From: Chaetoderma sp. LZ-2023a
Taxonomy: Eukaryota > Mollusca > Caudofoveata > Chaetodermatida > Chaetodermatidae
DNA: 64,000 nt
NCBI GenBank assembly: GCA_034401795.1
Contig: CM067369.1
Coordinates: 93,373,212 to 93,437,211 of the forward strand
Direction of reading: 5' to 3'
A program made the translations under genes and the position numbers. Under the pieces are notes generated by a model. The model was not told the origin of the DNA and did not search any database. It saw nothing but the letters and a program-made list of their open reading frames with translations. This document shows, piece after piece, positions 11,406 through 23,189 of the stretch (its first letter is position 1; every line of letters starts with the position of its first letter).

Positions 11406-12830
11406 ATGGCAGGCAAGAGGGTAGAGTCTGTTACAATGTACATCGACATCAGCTCCGATCGAAACGAAGCCCTAACCAAAATACTGAAATCTATAGAATC
11501 ATCAGCTACCAGCACCATATGTGTTCTTAAAAACAACCAAACTACGTATACTGACGACCCTCTGGTAGTAAATCTGTCAACAGAGCAGAGAGCAGTACGG
11601 CTGCGCATCTATCAACGCTGCCAAAGTGAAGACCGCACCAAACTAGCGCAATAACATTCTGCGCCACATTGGCGAATGCTTAAAAGATCTTGCTATTCAA
11701 CCAGCAGACTCTCTAGCAGATGAAATCACTGCCATGGATGACTGTCACAAAATGTTTCGGGCAGCCCGAGCCATGAGAGTTACTGACTACAGACCACCGC
11801 TCACTGTACACAACACTGAAGGACACGTTATCGGGACTGATCTGGGCAAAGCCGAGGTGATTCGAGAATGCTTCAAGGAACAGATCACTGACCACGATGA
11901 TGAGCCTTGCACCGTTCTCAGGAGATTCCAGGCCATTACTAACACCAATTAAAACAGCAGAAGTTGAGAAGGCACTTAAAGCCCTGAAAGATGGACGTGC
12001 ATCTGGACCTGGTGGCATGAGCAATGAACTATTCAAATATGCAGTGACATTATCTCAAAATCGATCACGCACCTAATAAATTCAGCTAATATGCACCACC
12101 TTCCCATGGACGCTGTAGGCCAAGGCACCCGTATTGCACTACCCAAGCACAAGAAGCCATATGCCCCTCCCCACCCCAGCCAATATGCGGCCCATTGTGC
12201 TCTTCAACAGCATACGGAAAATTGCATCCGAGACAAGATCGATGACTTCACCGAATCATGTCAAAGTGGCTTCAAACGTGGACGCAGCTCTGCAGACATT
12301 GTATGAGCTAAACGCACACTTGTGTCGGTAGTCAAGACCAAACACTGTGATTTCCACAAAATTGGCATTGGCATGTCATGAGCCTTCGACACAATTAAAT
12401 GCTTAAAGATCCTAGATGTACTACGCCAGGCCAGTTGCCATGAAGATGAGCTATGACTAGTGAGACTACTGCTTGCGGACACCAATCTGAGAGTACGTGC
12501 ATGTCAAGCCACTGAAGTCTGTAGAGTTTGAGCCATCAATCGACGCCCCACAGGGAGATGGTCTATCTCCGGTGCTTTTCACCTGTTATCTTGCTGCTGC
12601 ATTGAAATCCGTGTGGGAAAGCTCCACATGAACCACCGCCGCCCCCACCCCACCCACCCACCTCACACACACCCCACCCCACCCCCACACCCTCCCGTGG
12701 CAATACTGGGTATGCCGCTAGAGATGGAATATGCCGACGATGTGGACTTCATAGACGGGGAAAAGAAACCTCTTGACGAACTTCTCCCAATAGCCGCAAG
12801 CAAACTAAAACTTGAGAAATGAATCCAAAC
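11406..12830 (+). pseudogene. LINE reverse transcriptase domain, frame-broken
   Basis: Reverse-transcriptase motifs run in order but switch frame several times: a connector with TAMDDCHKMFRAARAM (about 11732), KALKDGRASGPGGMSNELFKYA (about 11977-12043), NMRPIVLFNSIRKIA, QSGFKRGRSSADIV (about 12261-12303), a degraded (L)SRAFDTIK (about 12375), PQGDGLSPVLFTCYL (about 12550-12594) and the catalytic YADDVDF (about 12730-12750). Several in-frame stops (for example at 11952 and 12304) and frameshifts make it inactive. A C-rich CCCACC tract (12635-12697) sits between the PQGDG and YADD motifs and has no counterpart in the domain, so it is probably a microsatellite grown after inactivation. Confidence 0.88.
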
Positions 12831-13611
12831 CAGTGTTCAACCACATATACCTATCTAAAATGCATGAAACTAAAGAAATTGACGATCCACTTCGTGGCGG
12901 CGAACCATGGAGGAAAAGTAGAAGTCCTGGGCTCACTGCTCTGCAGTACTGCTGACATTTATGCACGTTGTGTCATGGGGAACATAGCTTTCCGGTCCTT
13001 CTGGAAGCTATGGATTCGTAGAGCTAAGATGCCCTTGATAAAGTGGCTCCGTTTAGACAATGCAACCTGCGCATCCTTGATGCTGCATAACCGTAACAGC
13101 TGGGCAGCTCTAAATGCAGCGCAAAACAAACTCGGTGCCTGCCACGCAAACACCTACGCACCATCACTGGACACCGATGACCAGACAGCATAATTTCCAA
13201 CGATGCACTATACAAGATGTGTAATACGTCGCCGCTGTCTGTAAAGTCGCCCAGCAAAGATGGTCCATGTTTGGCCATGTGCTAGGGATATCAGAAGAGA
13301 CACTAGCACAGAGAGCCTTGGAATTCGCCCTACTGGGAGCCAGCAAATACAAAGCTAGGAGAGGACGTCATTGCATAAATGGGCTAAGCGCGCTACGAGG
13401 TGACCTCAAGAAAGCAGGACTCGGTACACTCAATTCAAGAATGGACCTAAGGAAGCTAAGGATTTCGGCTGAGGACCAGGTGCAGTGGACAAAAGCGAAG
13501 AAGGACTGATTGCAGCTGTATGATGTTTCTACTACTACAGCCGCAGAATACAGTAATCATACATACCCCTTGCAAATATACATCACAATACATTACAAAC
13601 AAGGAACATAC
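12831..13611 (+). pseudogene. LINE C-terminal region and 3' end
   Basis: Continues the same element. Frames give LGSLLCSTADI, GNIAFRSFWKLW (thumb-like region), then RWSMFGHVLGISEETLAQRALEFALLG and a terminal GLGTLNSRMDLRKLRISAEDQVQW before TGA at 13507-13509. This order matches the C-terminus of the same retrotransposon group. The untranslated tail (13510-13611) has no poly(A). The element ends where the satellite resumes with AAAGCGTA, a near copy of AAAGCAACGTA at the left junction (10715-10725), consistent with an imperfect target-site duplication. Confidence 0.8.
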
Positions 13612-14275
13612 AAAGCGTATCAATTCTCAGTTGATGATCTTGAAAGACTACGAAAAAAATGTGCGGAAAACTAATATTTTTCGTTTTTCGTAAGACGAAA
13701 GGGGCATAACTCCATGAAAAATGGACGAAAATGTCTGAAACTCTAACTTGGTCTTTAACTCGCTATAATAAAGGAGCGTAGCACTTCTCACTTGAATATC
13801 TTGAAGGAGTGCGAGAAAAAGTGCGGAAAGCTGATATTGTCAAAATGGGGCCATAACTTCATCAAAAACTGAAGCATACGCTTGAAACTCGAACTCGGTC
13901 TGTAACTTCTCATAACAAAGCAATGTACCAATCCTCAGTAGAATATTTTGAAAGAGTGCGGAAAAAGTGCAGAAACTAATATATTTCGTATTTCATAAGT
14001 CGTAAGTCATAAGTATTTCATAACTCCATGAAAAATTTACGAAAATGTCTGAAACTCGAACTTGCTCTGTACCGCCTTATACCAAAGCGATGTACCGATT
14101 TACCCTTATGCTGATAATTTTCGTATTTTTTTAGACGAAAGGGGAAATAACTGCATCAAAAATTGAGGCATACACCTGAAACTCGAACTTGGTATGTAAC
14201 TTCTCGTAACAAACCAATGTACCAATTCTCAGTTGAATACCTGGAAGGCCTGCAGAAAAATGTGCGTGATACCAA
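13612..14275 (+). repeat. satellite array, right part
   Basis: Resumes in phase with the left part: TCAATTCTCAGTTGATGATC, then units at about 13709 (type II), 13854 (type I), 14018 (type II) and 14146 (type I). Both parts together give I-I-II-I-[LINE]-II-I-II-I. It ends at about 14275 in GACAGACGGACAGACGG. Confidence 0.85.
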
Positions 14276-14365
14276 CTGCGACAGACGGACAGACGGACGG
14301 ACAGACAGACGGAGTGCAAACTTATAACCCCCACCCCCTCACCCCCACCCACCCACCCCACCCCA
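14276..14365. repeat. GACAGACGG and C-rich low-complexity tract
   Basis: A GACAGACGGACAGAC run is followed by CCCCCACCCACCC. This tetranucleotide tail is a boundary feature of the satellite, similar to the TGTC tract that borders the 1.3-2.3 kb array. Confidence 0.85.
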
Positions 14366-14689
14366 GTTTTACCGGTATGAGACCAATAACGAATACGCCT
14401 GGGTCGAACTTTGTGCAGAAAAATTAGAATGTATGCATAGATCCGGTATGATACAACAAAAATGCAAAGTATTTCCAAACGTATTTACAACTAAGAGCAA
14501 TTGTCTTTTTAACCGAATCTGTATGCAAAAGTGCAACGGGTTAATCATATTAAAACGGGAATTAGTTGAAATCGCGCTGCTGTCTGTAAAAACGATTTCG
14601 ATAGCGTGACAGATTTGTCATTCTTTTAGAATTGGCAAGTCAACTGACCGACCGTGAAGTACAGGGCGGCGAACAACTATAGTTAATCA
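14366..14689. other. short unique stretch, nothing recognised
   Basis: No gene, RNA or repeat seen between the satellite tail and the next MITE A copy. Confidence 0.3.
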
Positions 14690-15074
14690 ATTCACTTTTA
14701 AAGTGTATCCATCCATCACATGACGTCATAATCAACTACGTAACATATACAATGGCGTCATGAATGACGTAGATAAGTGCGTCACGAACCGAACGATAAT
14801 TGCATAATAATAAGAATAGGCGTTGTTATACGAATTGTATGTCTTTACTATTTAATAAACATGTTGTTGAATATTTTGAAATTAATTTGACTGGGCGCTT
14901 TTGCAGCAACCGCGCCCAGTCAAATTAGTTCCAAAATATTCAACAGCTTACCTGCATAATTTTCTGGAAATTAATAGTCAGGCAGTTCAGGGATCGATCG
15001 GTGCCAACACGAGCGAGGTGTGGGTGGAGCTTAGCTAGAGATGGGTGGGGCATGGATAAAACTGGAAAGGTCTA
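14690..15074 (-). mobile_element. MITE family A, full-length copy
   Basis: Opens TTCACTTTTAAAGTGTATCC (variant terminus) and ends CTGGAAAGGTCTA. Several TGACGTCA/TACGTCA-like sites, TTTAATAAACATG, a hairpin with a shortened loop (about 14869-14945), CAGCTTACCTGC, ATCGATCG, GGTGTGGGTGGAGC and GGGTGGGGCATGG are all visible. Confidence 0.9.
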
Positions 15075-16615
15075 TACTTCCTATCGTGGTAACCCGTATA
15101 CATTTACAAAATGATGTTGATAAAAGATGTTGATTACATAGAGAGCAACATCTTTAGTAGCACGCTTCTCAGATTGTACATCATTATTCCATCTAGTCAA
15201 GCGTGAAATAAATCTTCAGGGAGCGGTACAATAAGGGTCAACATTGTTTGCGCATCTTCTGCCGACCAACAACCCCCCCTATAAAGTATTCTTCGTGTCT
15301 GTGACAGAGCTGTCCCGAAAACAAAAGCCGAAGCGTTCGCGAACTGACACCATAACAGCTGTGTCGGATTCAGGTTTTGTTCCTGAAAAACGTTTCTCTT
15401 TCACATCTGGTAAAGCGTGAGACTTAGAAGGCAGATTTCTTTCTCATTAGAGTACGAGTCGGCTTTGAGCTGGGCTATAATTGTGAGCCTGATCCGCCCG
15501 TGATCCGACCAATTGTATCGAGACAAGGGTATTTGACTACAAATCCCTGGATATCGCTACATCGTCTCGCCATCATTGGCTATTATTCCACATCCAATCA
15601 TTACAACTAACGACATTTCGCTAGACCCGCTAGCTAATAAATTACACGCTGAAGAGGATCAACGACGCAAATTTAGCGAATAATATCAATGTCAGAGAAA
15701 GCGTCTTCAAGCCCCATCGACGCTTTTATTTCCAGTGGTGATGTCTTTCGCGCTTAAGATTTCCCCAGTGGCGTCCATGGACGACAAGGTTTACTAGGCC
15801 GCCTGAACATGTCTCCTCTTGACGGGTCCCGGATGCGCGGAATCGTAAAAATAAATAACACACCCTCTCGTTTAATCCTACAGCAGAACGTGATTTGTCC
15901 GATTTGTAATGATCATTTTCTTATCTAGCAACCTATCTGAGGTATATTCGGGGCTAGCCAGACGAGAAACCACGGTTTTTAAGCTGCTGTCATCATACCA
16001 ACGTGGAAATAGATCCGTCGAGATTCGTACGGATTCAACAAAGTCCGCGCGGAAGGATTTCCTAGCCGTATGTATCAAGCCATCCAATCTCAATGACATC
16101 AAATTAAGATATCATTCCTTCTCTAAACGGGTGGACAAGCCTTGCAGTCGATCTGAAAACGCGATAGAGAAGCTTCTTCCCACCTCTGCAGCATCGGTTA
16201 TTATGCGCGTCTTGCTTTTTACCATCAGCTACCATGGGACGGCTTTAACTTGATTAGAATTCAAATGCATGATTATAATTCTAAACTGAATACACAATGA
16301 TTACGCCAGATGTCACACGAGGCTCTCTCGGAGTTGATCTGTCTCAGGGCATAAATCAGATGGGTCTGTTTCAAGTGCTTTATGTCCCGGCAGAGATGTA
16401 TCACTGGTTGTGACGCGCTCCGCCCAGCTTCCGGGCGGTGTGCTGTGCGCATGAATACAGTCGACAAATCGGGCGTGTAATTTTTGTAATTCTTGTAATT
16501 CATTGCCTGATTGCTTATTGCGATTGCGTCGACACTCGTCGCTAATAAGCCCATATCATTAGTCTTTATTTCCTCGTTTAACTATTTATTGCGCCTGCGA
16601 AATTACACTAATATG
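15075..16615. other. repeat-poor 1.5-kb block; candidate regulatory
   Basis: No MITE, satellite or LINE signature and no plausible coding exon. 15230-16560 is more GC-balanced than the flanks and contains many CpG and TAAT-core homeodomain-like sites (TAGCTAATAAATTACAC, CATTACAACTAACG). A 114-residue frame at 15909-16253 shows no recognisable domain. This is the longest repeat-free block downstream of Nkx6. Confidence 0.35.
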
Positions 16616-16617
16616 CT

Positions 16618-16831
16618 TTAACTCTTTGAACCCGAAATAACAAAAGCACCAAAATCATTGACGTTTTAATACATATTCTGTTGAATATTTTGAAACTAAT
16701 TTGACTTGGGAGCTGTCGCTGCCTATGGCAGCGACAGCTCCCAAGTCAAATTAGTTTCAAAATATTCAACAGTTTACTGGTAAACTTACCTCGAAATCAA
16801 ATATCCGGGAATCCAGCGTTAAAAGGATTAA
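16618..16831. mobile_element. TTAA-flanked element carrying a perfect hairpin
   Basis: TTAA at 16618-16621 and 16828-16831 brackets a segment beginning CTCTTTGAACCC and ending GTTAAAAGGA, resembling family B termini. Inside, 16678-16772 is a perfect inverted repeat: two 46-nt arms from CTGTTGAATATTTTG to GTCGCTGCC, and a 3-nt loop (TAT). None of the MITE A flanks are present, so the hairpin sits in a B-type backbone. Confidence 0.75.
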
Positions 16832-17520
16832 TGCATTGAATCTTATTTCATATGGCATTTACTTACAAAAAGATTAACGCAGGTCAGTCTGTATATTATA
16901 CAATCATATATAGGCCTACTACGCGATGAAGTCAACTTATGCAGATTATTCTGTAAAGTGTTTGACTGAAAGATATTGCTACATATTTCAGCAACTACTA
17001 CAATGCTGCGTTGTTTATGATAATCGTGTAGGGCAGCGGCCATGGGTGGTTTCTGATCTGGTATCCCTACCAATCACAAAACACATCAAAACTTTTTTTC
17101 ATGTCTCTGATATATGGCATTTATGAAATGGATGATTGTGTTACAATATTTTATGTTCTTTAGTGTTTTCTGGTGATGATTTCATGGTACCCATTATCGC
17201 TACGTAGATAATACTGATACATATTCAAAATTGTCATATCTTTGTTCCGTAAGGGCACACACAAGAATGCCATATACAGTTGGAATCAAAGTTACCGTCT
17301 TGCTGTTCCCCAAATCTGAGTAGCAATACCTAATATTTTACTGACCATTTTCATATTGTTTTATCCGAACGTTACGAAAGATAATACGATTTTCTAGTAC
17401 ATAATCAACATGAAAAACGAAATAATGAAAACAGCTGTTATTTTATTAATATTAAATTTACTTATAATCTGTCCCTATTCTTATATTTGCAGATCTCTGG
17501 GCATTGATATGTAGAATATT
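16832..17520. other. AT-rich intergenic, nothing recognised
   Basis: No repeat family or credible coding frame was seen between the TTAA-flanked hairpin and the decayed mobile gene. Confidence 0.3.
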
Positions 17521-17531
17521 GACTCTTGACC

Positions 17532-20500
17532 ATGGATATTGAAGCATCTGTAGTGAAACGTCACAAGTTTGATGCAGGTCATTGCATTATATGCTTGAAG
17601 CTACTCAATCCGAATAAAGAACCTGTGCTTAGCAACCCAACATCAGATGGCTTGCTTGCAATCGTAAAGGCTAGCGAGCCGCGGAAAGATGAGATTTTTG
17701 AATCACTGTGTCGATTGCAAGAAGACATTTTATGTTTGAAGGTAAAGATGATTTCCATGTCATGTCGGACCAAATACACGAGTAAGTCCAACATATCTTA
17801 AGGGCTCTTGACAGAAACTGGCCAGTATCCTGGAAGTTTTGCACATATAAGGCTTAGTAGGACGAAAACAGTTGTGTTTGCTATCAGAAAAGATTGCTTT
17901 ATCTGTAGTGAATCCAACAAGAAAGGGGAAGAGTTGACTCATTTAACAACGGGCATATGAAAGACTACTCGAGATAAAGTTGTTGCAGCTGCAAAGGAAA
18001 TAGAAGACAGTGTCATTCACCCGAAAATGCTTTTTACCCTTGCCTGTTCGCATATGATGCCAAGTTCGTGATATTGGCATTATGCACCTGAACCAAGCAT
18101 ACCTGCAGATAAAATGTAGAGGAAACCAAATCACAAATACTGTATGATGACGCTTTTGAGGACCTTATCAAACAGCTGGATCAAACTGGTTTTTTCCTGA
18201 CACAAAACAGTGACTATGCTTAGTAGGTTGAGATCACAGTTCGTCAAAGTGATAGCTGAACATGGTGTAAGTAAGGCAGATCAATATAAAACATGGCTAA
18301 AAGGGCGTTTAACCTACTATTATGGCGATCGATTGGTTATACATTTCAATGGCAAACTGACAAATTGTGTTCTTCTACAGTTGCAGTTGTTAATTAGGCA
18401 TAAAATAGACTCTCCTGAGAAAGTCTGAAATCATTCTGAAAAGGTCTGAAATTACCTATCCCTACCAAAAACACAGCTTGGAAAGTGACGTACAGTAGCA
18501 AAGAAGATAAGCAAAGTGTTCCATCATGGACTGCATATAATGCGATTTTGACTGAAACGAGAAATGCGACTAGCGACCATATATTTTTCGCCTTCATTCA
18601 TTCCCCCACCAACTGACCTTAGTACACTCTATACAATCTTGCTTAGCGTAGTCCAGATTGCAGATAAGCTTGAGCAGCAGCATACTATTATACCATCTAC
18701 TGTAAATCACAGCAGATCATGTGGAACAAACCCTTTTTACAGGACTTGAAACTGACAATGAGGCTCGGTCGCATGCACCTGGCTAGGACGTTTCTAGCAT
18801 GTATCGGGAAGCTTTATGCAGATGGAGGTTTTTCACATTGTTGATTGAGTCTGATGTATATGTTCCAGCAACAGCCCAACTAATGTTGCAAGGTAAGCAG
18901 TTCTCATGAGGGATTAGGAGGGGGTGCGGTGAAACTAACGTTAGAGGTCCAATTTCGACTGCATTATAAAGGACTGCTGGCATAGCAAGAGCAACAGAAT
19001 GTACTGCAGATTGTATTTCTGCCGTGGAAAGCTTATTCATGGTATTCAACAGATTGCATGCATTGTAATTGTAATTTAATGCAGTTGGGCTGGCACAATC
19101 GGAAATTTCGATCGATTTCGTCCTTTGCTTACTGGGACAAATTCATTCTGGGAGTTGACACGCTATTGAGGCTCGTGCGGGTAGAGCATGATAACATTCT
19201 TAGCTCCACCTCAGTGTCGTCTGTGAAGTCATACCTTGGTGCAGAGCTTCTGACAGAAATAATTATACATACTGTTTATCTGGATGATATCAAAGCACTA
19301 CAAAAGAAACACTTGACGTCATATCAGTACATGTTTGATGGCGGGATTTTCTGTCCGCAGATCTACACAACAGTTCAATATCGTAGCTAGTGATCAGACT
19401 CTTGAGGAGACCATAAACGGTGAAGGGAAAGGTAAAGGCGGTGTCATCACATTCACGTTGTGTAAATGTGCTCTCTTGCGCTGGCTGAAAACTAGACACA
19501 TTACTGGAGAGTACACAGATGCATTCAAGCTTTTGTGTGACCATGATCAAAACTATACCCAAAGACATACTGAACATGGAGTAACGCGGACGTCAAGAGA
19601 TGAAAAGGATGTAATCAGGATCATGGAATAAATATCAAACTCACAAAGCCCATTTACGCTTGACACTTTCCCGAATCAGCTGCTAAACATAGTAACAAGA
19701 AGTAGCCAAAGAAACTGGCTTATACTTAGAAGATGGCAAGAAGTGTAATAAGACATTTGTCGAAAAACGACTTCTCGATGACAGAACAATCAGTTACTGG
19801 GAACGAGATCATCGATCAAAGACACCAAACTTTGCTATTATGCACAAGCCTCTCAAGTCAGGAAATCAAGGTACGACCATGATTGACTCTGAAATACTGT
19901 TCCGTCAACTGTTGCCTGTACCAAAGTAGCGAGATGTCAGCTTAGAACAAGTATTAACCCATCAATTAACTGCTGTACCAGTAGCTCACCTCAATTTTGA
20001 TGGAAGCATGATAAAGACAGGCAAAGCTGGCATAGATAATGTGCTAGAAGCTCACTGCAGTGAAGTCTATGGATTACCTCATATTGGCCCATGCAGATGA
20101 CACCGCATAGATCATAGATGGAATGGGTATTTCTTTGGGCACTCGGTGAAATGCGTTTCAACAACTTTGATGCTCTTGGATGTAGATTGCTATGTACAGA
20201 TGATCAGAATGTTGATGACTAGTTACCTTGAAGTTGTTTCAATGGCAATATATATAGTATTCGGTAGATACGATAATGCGCACTCCATTAAGCCGATGGA
20301 AAGAGAATGGTGTACAGGTGACGATACAGCACCATGCTGTGTCATCCAATGAAGTAGTAGAGTCCCAAGCTACAGAAAAATACAGGAGACAAAGCCGCTC
20401 TGGTAGAATTCCTTTGCAACTACATAATACTGAGTGGCATTTAGAAAGCTCAATCAGTTGTTCTGGTTGAATGGTATGGTGAACAAATGGTCAAAGTTGT

Positions 20501-21105
20501 CCAGTACAGTACTATCGCAGAGAGTCCTGAATTACTTAGTACGCATGAGATGGCAGACATGAGAATAATGCTGCACGCCATCACACTAGCTAAGAGCTAT
20601 ACGATATAATAATGATCCATTACGATTAGAAAGACTAGGCCAGTCAATTGATATATCACATCTATTTCCAACCACTTAGTCTATTCCCTATGCTTTTGTA
20701 TGGATCCAAGCGCAACTTGTGTGATTCCCAGGATAAGTTGCTCTATGCTTATGTATGTATCAGTGGGAAGGCAGCGTCGCTCTTCCCACCGACAGATGAT
20801 CCCTTCAGACAGCTTGATCGGCGTGAAAGTTATCAGGTTGCAAGAAGATGGCAACGGATGGATCGTGGACAGTGACAATAAGCTTGAACCAATACTCTAT
20901 CAGAAGGATGCGGTGCCGAAAGAAGTGCGTGACCTCACCCATTTGTATTGCGCTAACGATAACTGTACGCTCAGTAAGATATTACATTGTGTTTTATCTG
21001 CCTCGCCATACACTGCACGGAATTTTGCTCTTGCGATCTTCTAGACTGTCCAAATGCAGATAGTAGTTTCATTGTTAGTGATGATAGAGATGACTCTAGT
21101 AATTG
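17532..21105 (+). pseudogene. decayed intronless copy of a multi-copy uncharacterised metazoan gene family
   Basis: Conceptual translation across frames gives, in order: GHCIICLKLLNPNKE and MSCRTKYTSKSNIS (paired Cys near the N-terminus, about 17577-17800), FCIRR-like sequence, AYDDAFEDLIKQLDQTGFF (about 18140-18200), WLKGRLTYYYGDRLVIHF (about 18290-18350), DQTLEETINGEGKGKGGVI (about 19396-19450), RWLKTRHITGEY, RTSRDEKDVIRIME, a LTHQLTAVPVAHLNFDGSMIKTGKA block (about 19955-20030), YVCISGKAASLFPPTDDPF (about 20752-20810), then a Cys-rich end (HCTEFCSCDLLDCPN, about 21012-21060) before a stop at about 21104. This block order is that of a large, highly repeated family of roughly 1000-residue proteins of unknown function in invertebrates, recognised from motif memory only. 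Many stops and frameshifts; no introns seen, which fits a mobile or retro-copied unit. Confidence 0.65.
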
Positions 21106-21458
21106 AACGCTGATAAGCATATAATTCGCTGCAAAAGACAACAAATTAAGAGCGACATACAGTAAAATCTGTCTATAGCGGCCATTTGGTTTTGGCTCCA
21201 CAATGGTGCAGTTCTTCAAGACAGGGTGTGCAAGTACTACCTTTCTTAATTAACATCCTTTTTGTGACATCAAAAGCCATTTCTACTAGCAGACTAACAA
21301 CGTTTTGTTGCTCGATAATGTGTCTGTTATAAGCATGTTTCATTAATTATAGCAGCAATACATACTACTAATACATTGCTATTAATGTGTTATGTATAAA
21401 TAATTAATACCATCTATAAGAGAAATCAATGTTCTTTCAAATGACCCCACGTTGTTTA
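21106..21458 (+). other. 3' flank of the decayed family copy
   Basis: Contains ACAGTAAAATCTGTCTATAGCGGCCA (about 21158), which reappears in diverged form at about 21610-21640. This sequence therefore probably belongs to the element's 3' untranslated part. Confidence 0.4.
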
Positions 21459-22445
21459 AATGTGCTGTCATATACTGGCTGATGACTAGACACATGACTG
21501 TAGAATACATAGAGGCATTGAAGCTTTTGTGACCAAAATCAAAACTATACCCAGGAGTATAGTAGTAATAGATAGAACATAATTTGCTGCAAACAACAAA
21601 TCAAGAGTGTTATACTGTAAAACCTGTCGATGGCGGTCATATGATATTTGGGCTACCATACATGGTGGGTCTTTAAGACATTTGGTTGTAAGGCCACCTG
21701 TCTTAAATAACTAGCATTTAGCGATCCGAACACACAATTTTCATGGCAGACTAGCTTGTAATAATTGACAATTACTTAATGCCAATCCATGATGTGGTTG
21801 CTGTGGTAACTTAAAACAGGTGGTGGTAGGATACAATCGCCTTAAATAACTAGTGTTTTGTGATCACAGAATCCGGTTTTTATAGCACACTAACTTGTAC
21901 TAAGCGACCATTTATGTTTAGTAACAATTTATTTTGCTCCATAATGTGTCTGTTAAATATAAACAAACAGGTGCAGTGACGAAACCATCACAGCAGAAAT
22001 ACATCGATAGTGTGTATGGCTCTTTATGTGTTGTTGAATATACATGCACATATAAATGTACTTAATACATATACAAGAGGAGTTTGGATAGAGGGATGGA
22101 AGGATTTTCTTTCAAATTAAACCAAGTCCTTCATCCTATGACAACAAATACTATATGTGTGCCACCTTTTGTAAGTGAAGTCGAAATACGTCTGTTCGAA
22201 AGCCGGTTATTATTTTACATCTGAAAAAGGCCATAGTAATATGTGAAAGACACATTTTATTTTGAAACACCCATCGGTTTCGCAATTTATAATACACAAC
22301 TCATATATCGAATGGCATTTCATTGGGCACTGGGTGAAATGCGTTTCAACAGCTTTGCTGAACTTGGATGTAGACTGCTATGTACAGAGGAACAGAATGT
22401 TGATGACTAGTGACCTTGAAGTTGGTTTAGTGGCCCAGTAACCTG
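21459..22445 (+). pseudogene. second, rearranged fragment of the same family
   Basis: Three blocks match the copy at 17.5-21.1 kb but in a different order: 21459-21552 matches 19457-19565 (TGGCTGA.GACTAGACACAT.ACTG); 21590-21720 matches 21140-21260 (the 3' flank); 22315-22440 matches 20135-20240 (GAAATGCGTTTCAACA...TTGGATGTAGA.TGCTATGTACAGA). The order is therefore middle, end, later-middle. It is much decayed, with no long frame. Confidence 0.65.
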
Positions 22446-22673
22446 CATAATAAGGGTAACTGATTATGTTGTCCAATCAAACATGATCTATTATTCAATA
22501 GAAATCTCACTGAATAGCCAGATGTGCGCACGAATTAATAATTCTTGCACACGAAATAATATCAGAACATTTTTTGCACATGTTCCTCCGTAAATTATTT
22601 GCAAAATAGATTTCGTGATGGACCCTTTTTCGTGTTATAGTGTTCAAATCACACCCACACACACGTCTCATGC

Positions 22674-22854
22674 TTAACCCGCTAATGGCCATATTTCATC
22701 AGGAAAATTTCAATATCTGCCTCATTGAATGTTCATTTACAGGTCAAGAGAATACAATTTTTGAAAATTTACTACTGGAATTACCGGCTCGATGGACATT
22801 CCACAAGACCATCACAGAGGCCGGTTTTGGTGGCCTGGTCCATTAAAGGGTTAA
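22674..22854. mobile_element. MITE family B copy with intact TTAA duplications
   Basis: TTAA at 22674-22677 and 22851-22854. The element (22678-22850) begins CCCGCTAATGG and ends CCATTAAAGGG. The interior has GAAAATTTACTACTGGAATTACCGGCTCGATGG and CACAGAGGCCGGTTTTGG, as in other B copies; the right part of the hairpin is deleted. Confidence 0.75.
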
Positions 22855-23185
22855 ACAGCGGAATTATTAATTTTATTCTGCGTATTTCTAGATAACGTCT
22901 TGCAGATTATTTTGAAATCAATTTGTCTTTTGGTAGAAATTATTTTTTTAGCCGAATCGAATTAAATCAATTTTTTTCCAAATTAGCCTCGTTTAAATTG
23001 AATTCAGAATTTCAATGGTTCAAGTACGTGTTTAATCGCATTTCGAAACCCGTAATCTTGATCTAAGCGGAATGATTTATCGTTCGGAGCATTTAAACAA
23101 AACAAACATTCGCGTTATGGCTTATTAAAGTGTGTATCTATACATATTAACTGTTTCAATCCTAAATTCATAGTAGGCTTATATA
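22855..23185. other. AT-rich intergenic, nothing recognised
   Basis: No repeat or coding signal seen. Confidence 0.3.
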
Positions 23186-23189
23186 TCGT

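Noticed and set aside
15909-16253. 114-codon frame
   Set aside because: No motif, and a minus-strand frame of similar length overlaps; likely chance in GC-balanced sequence.
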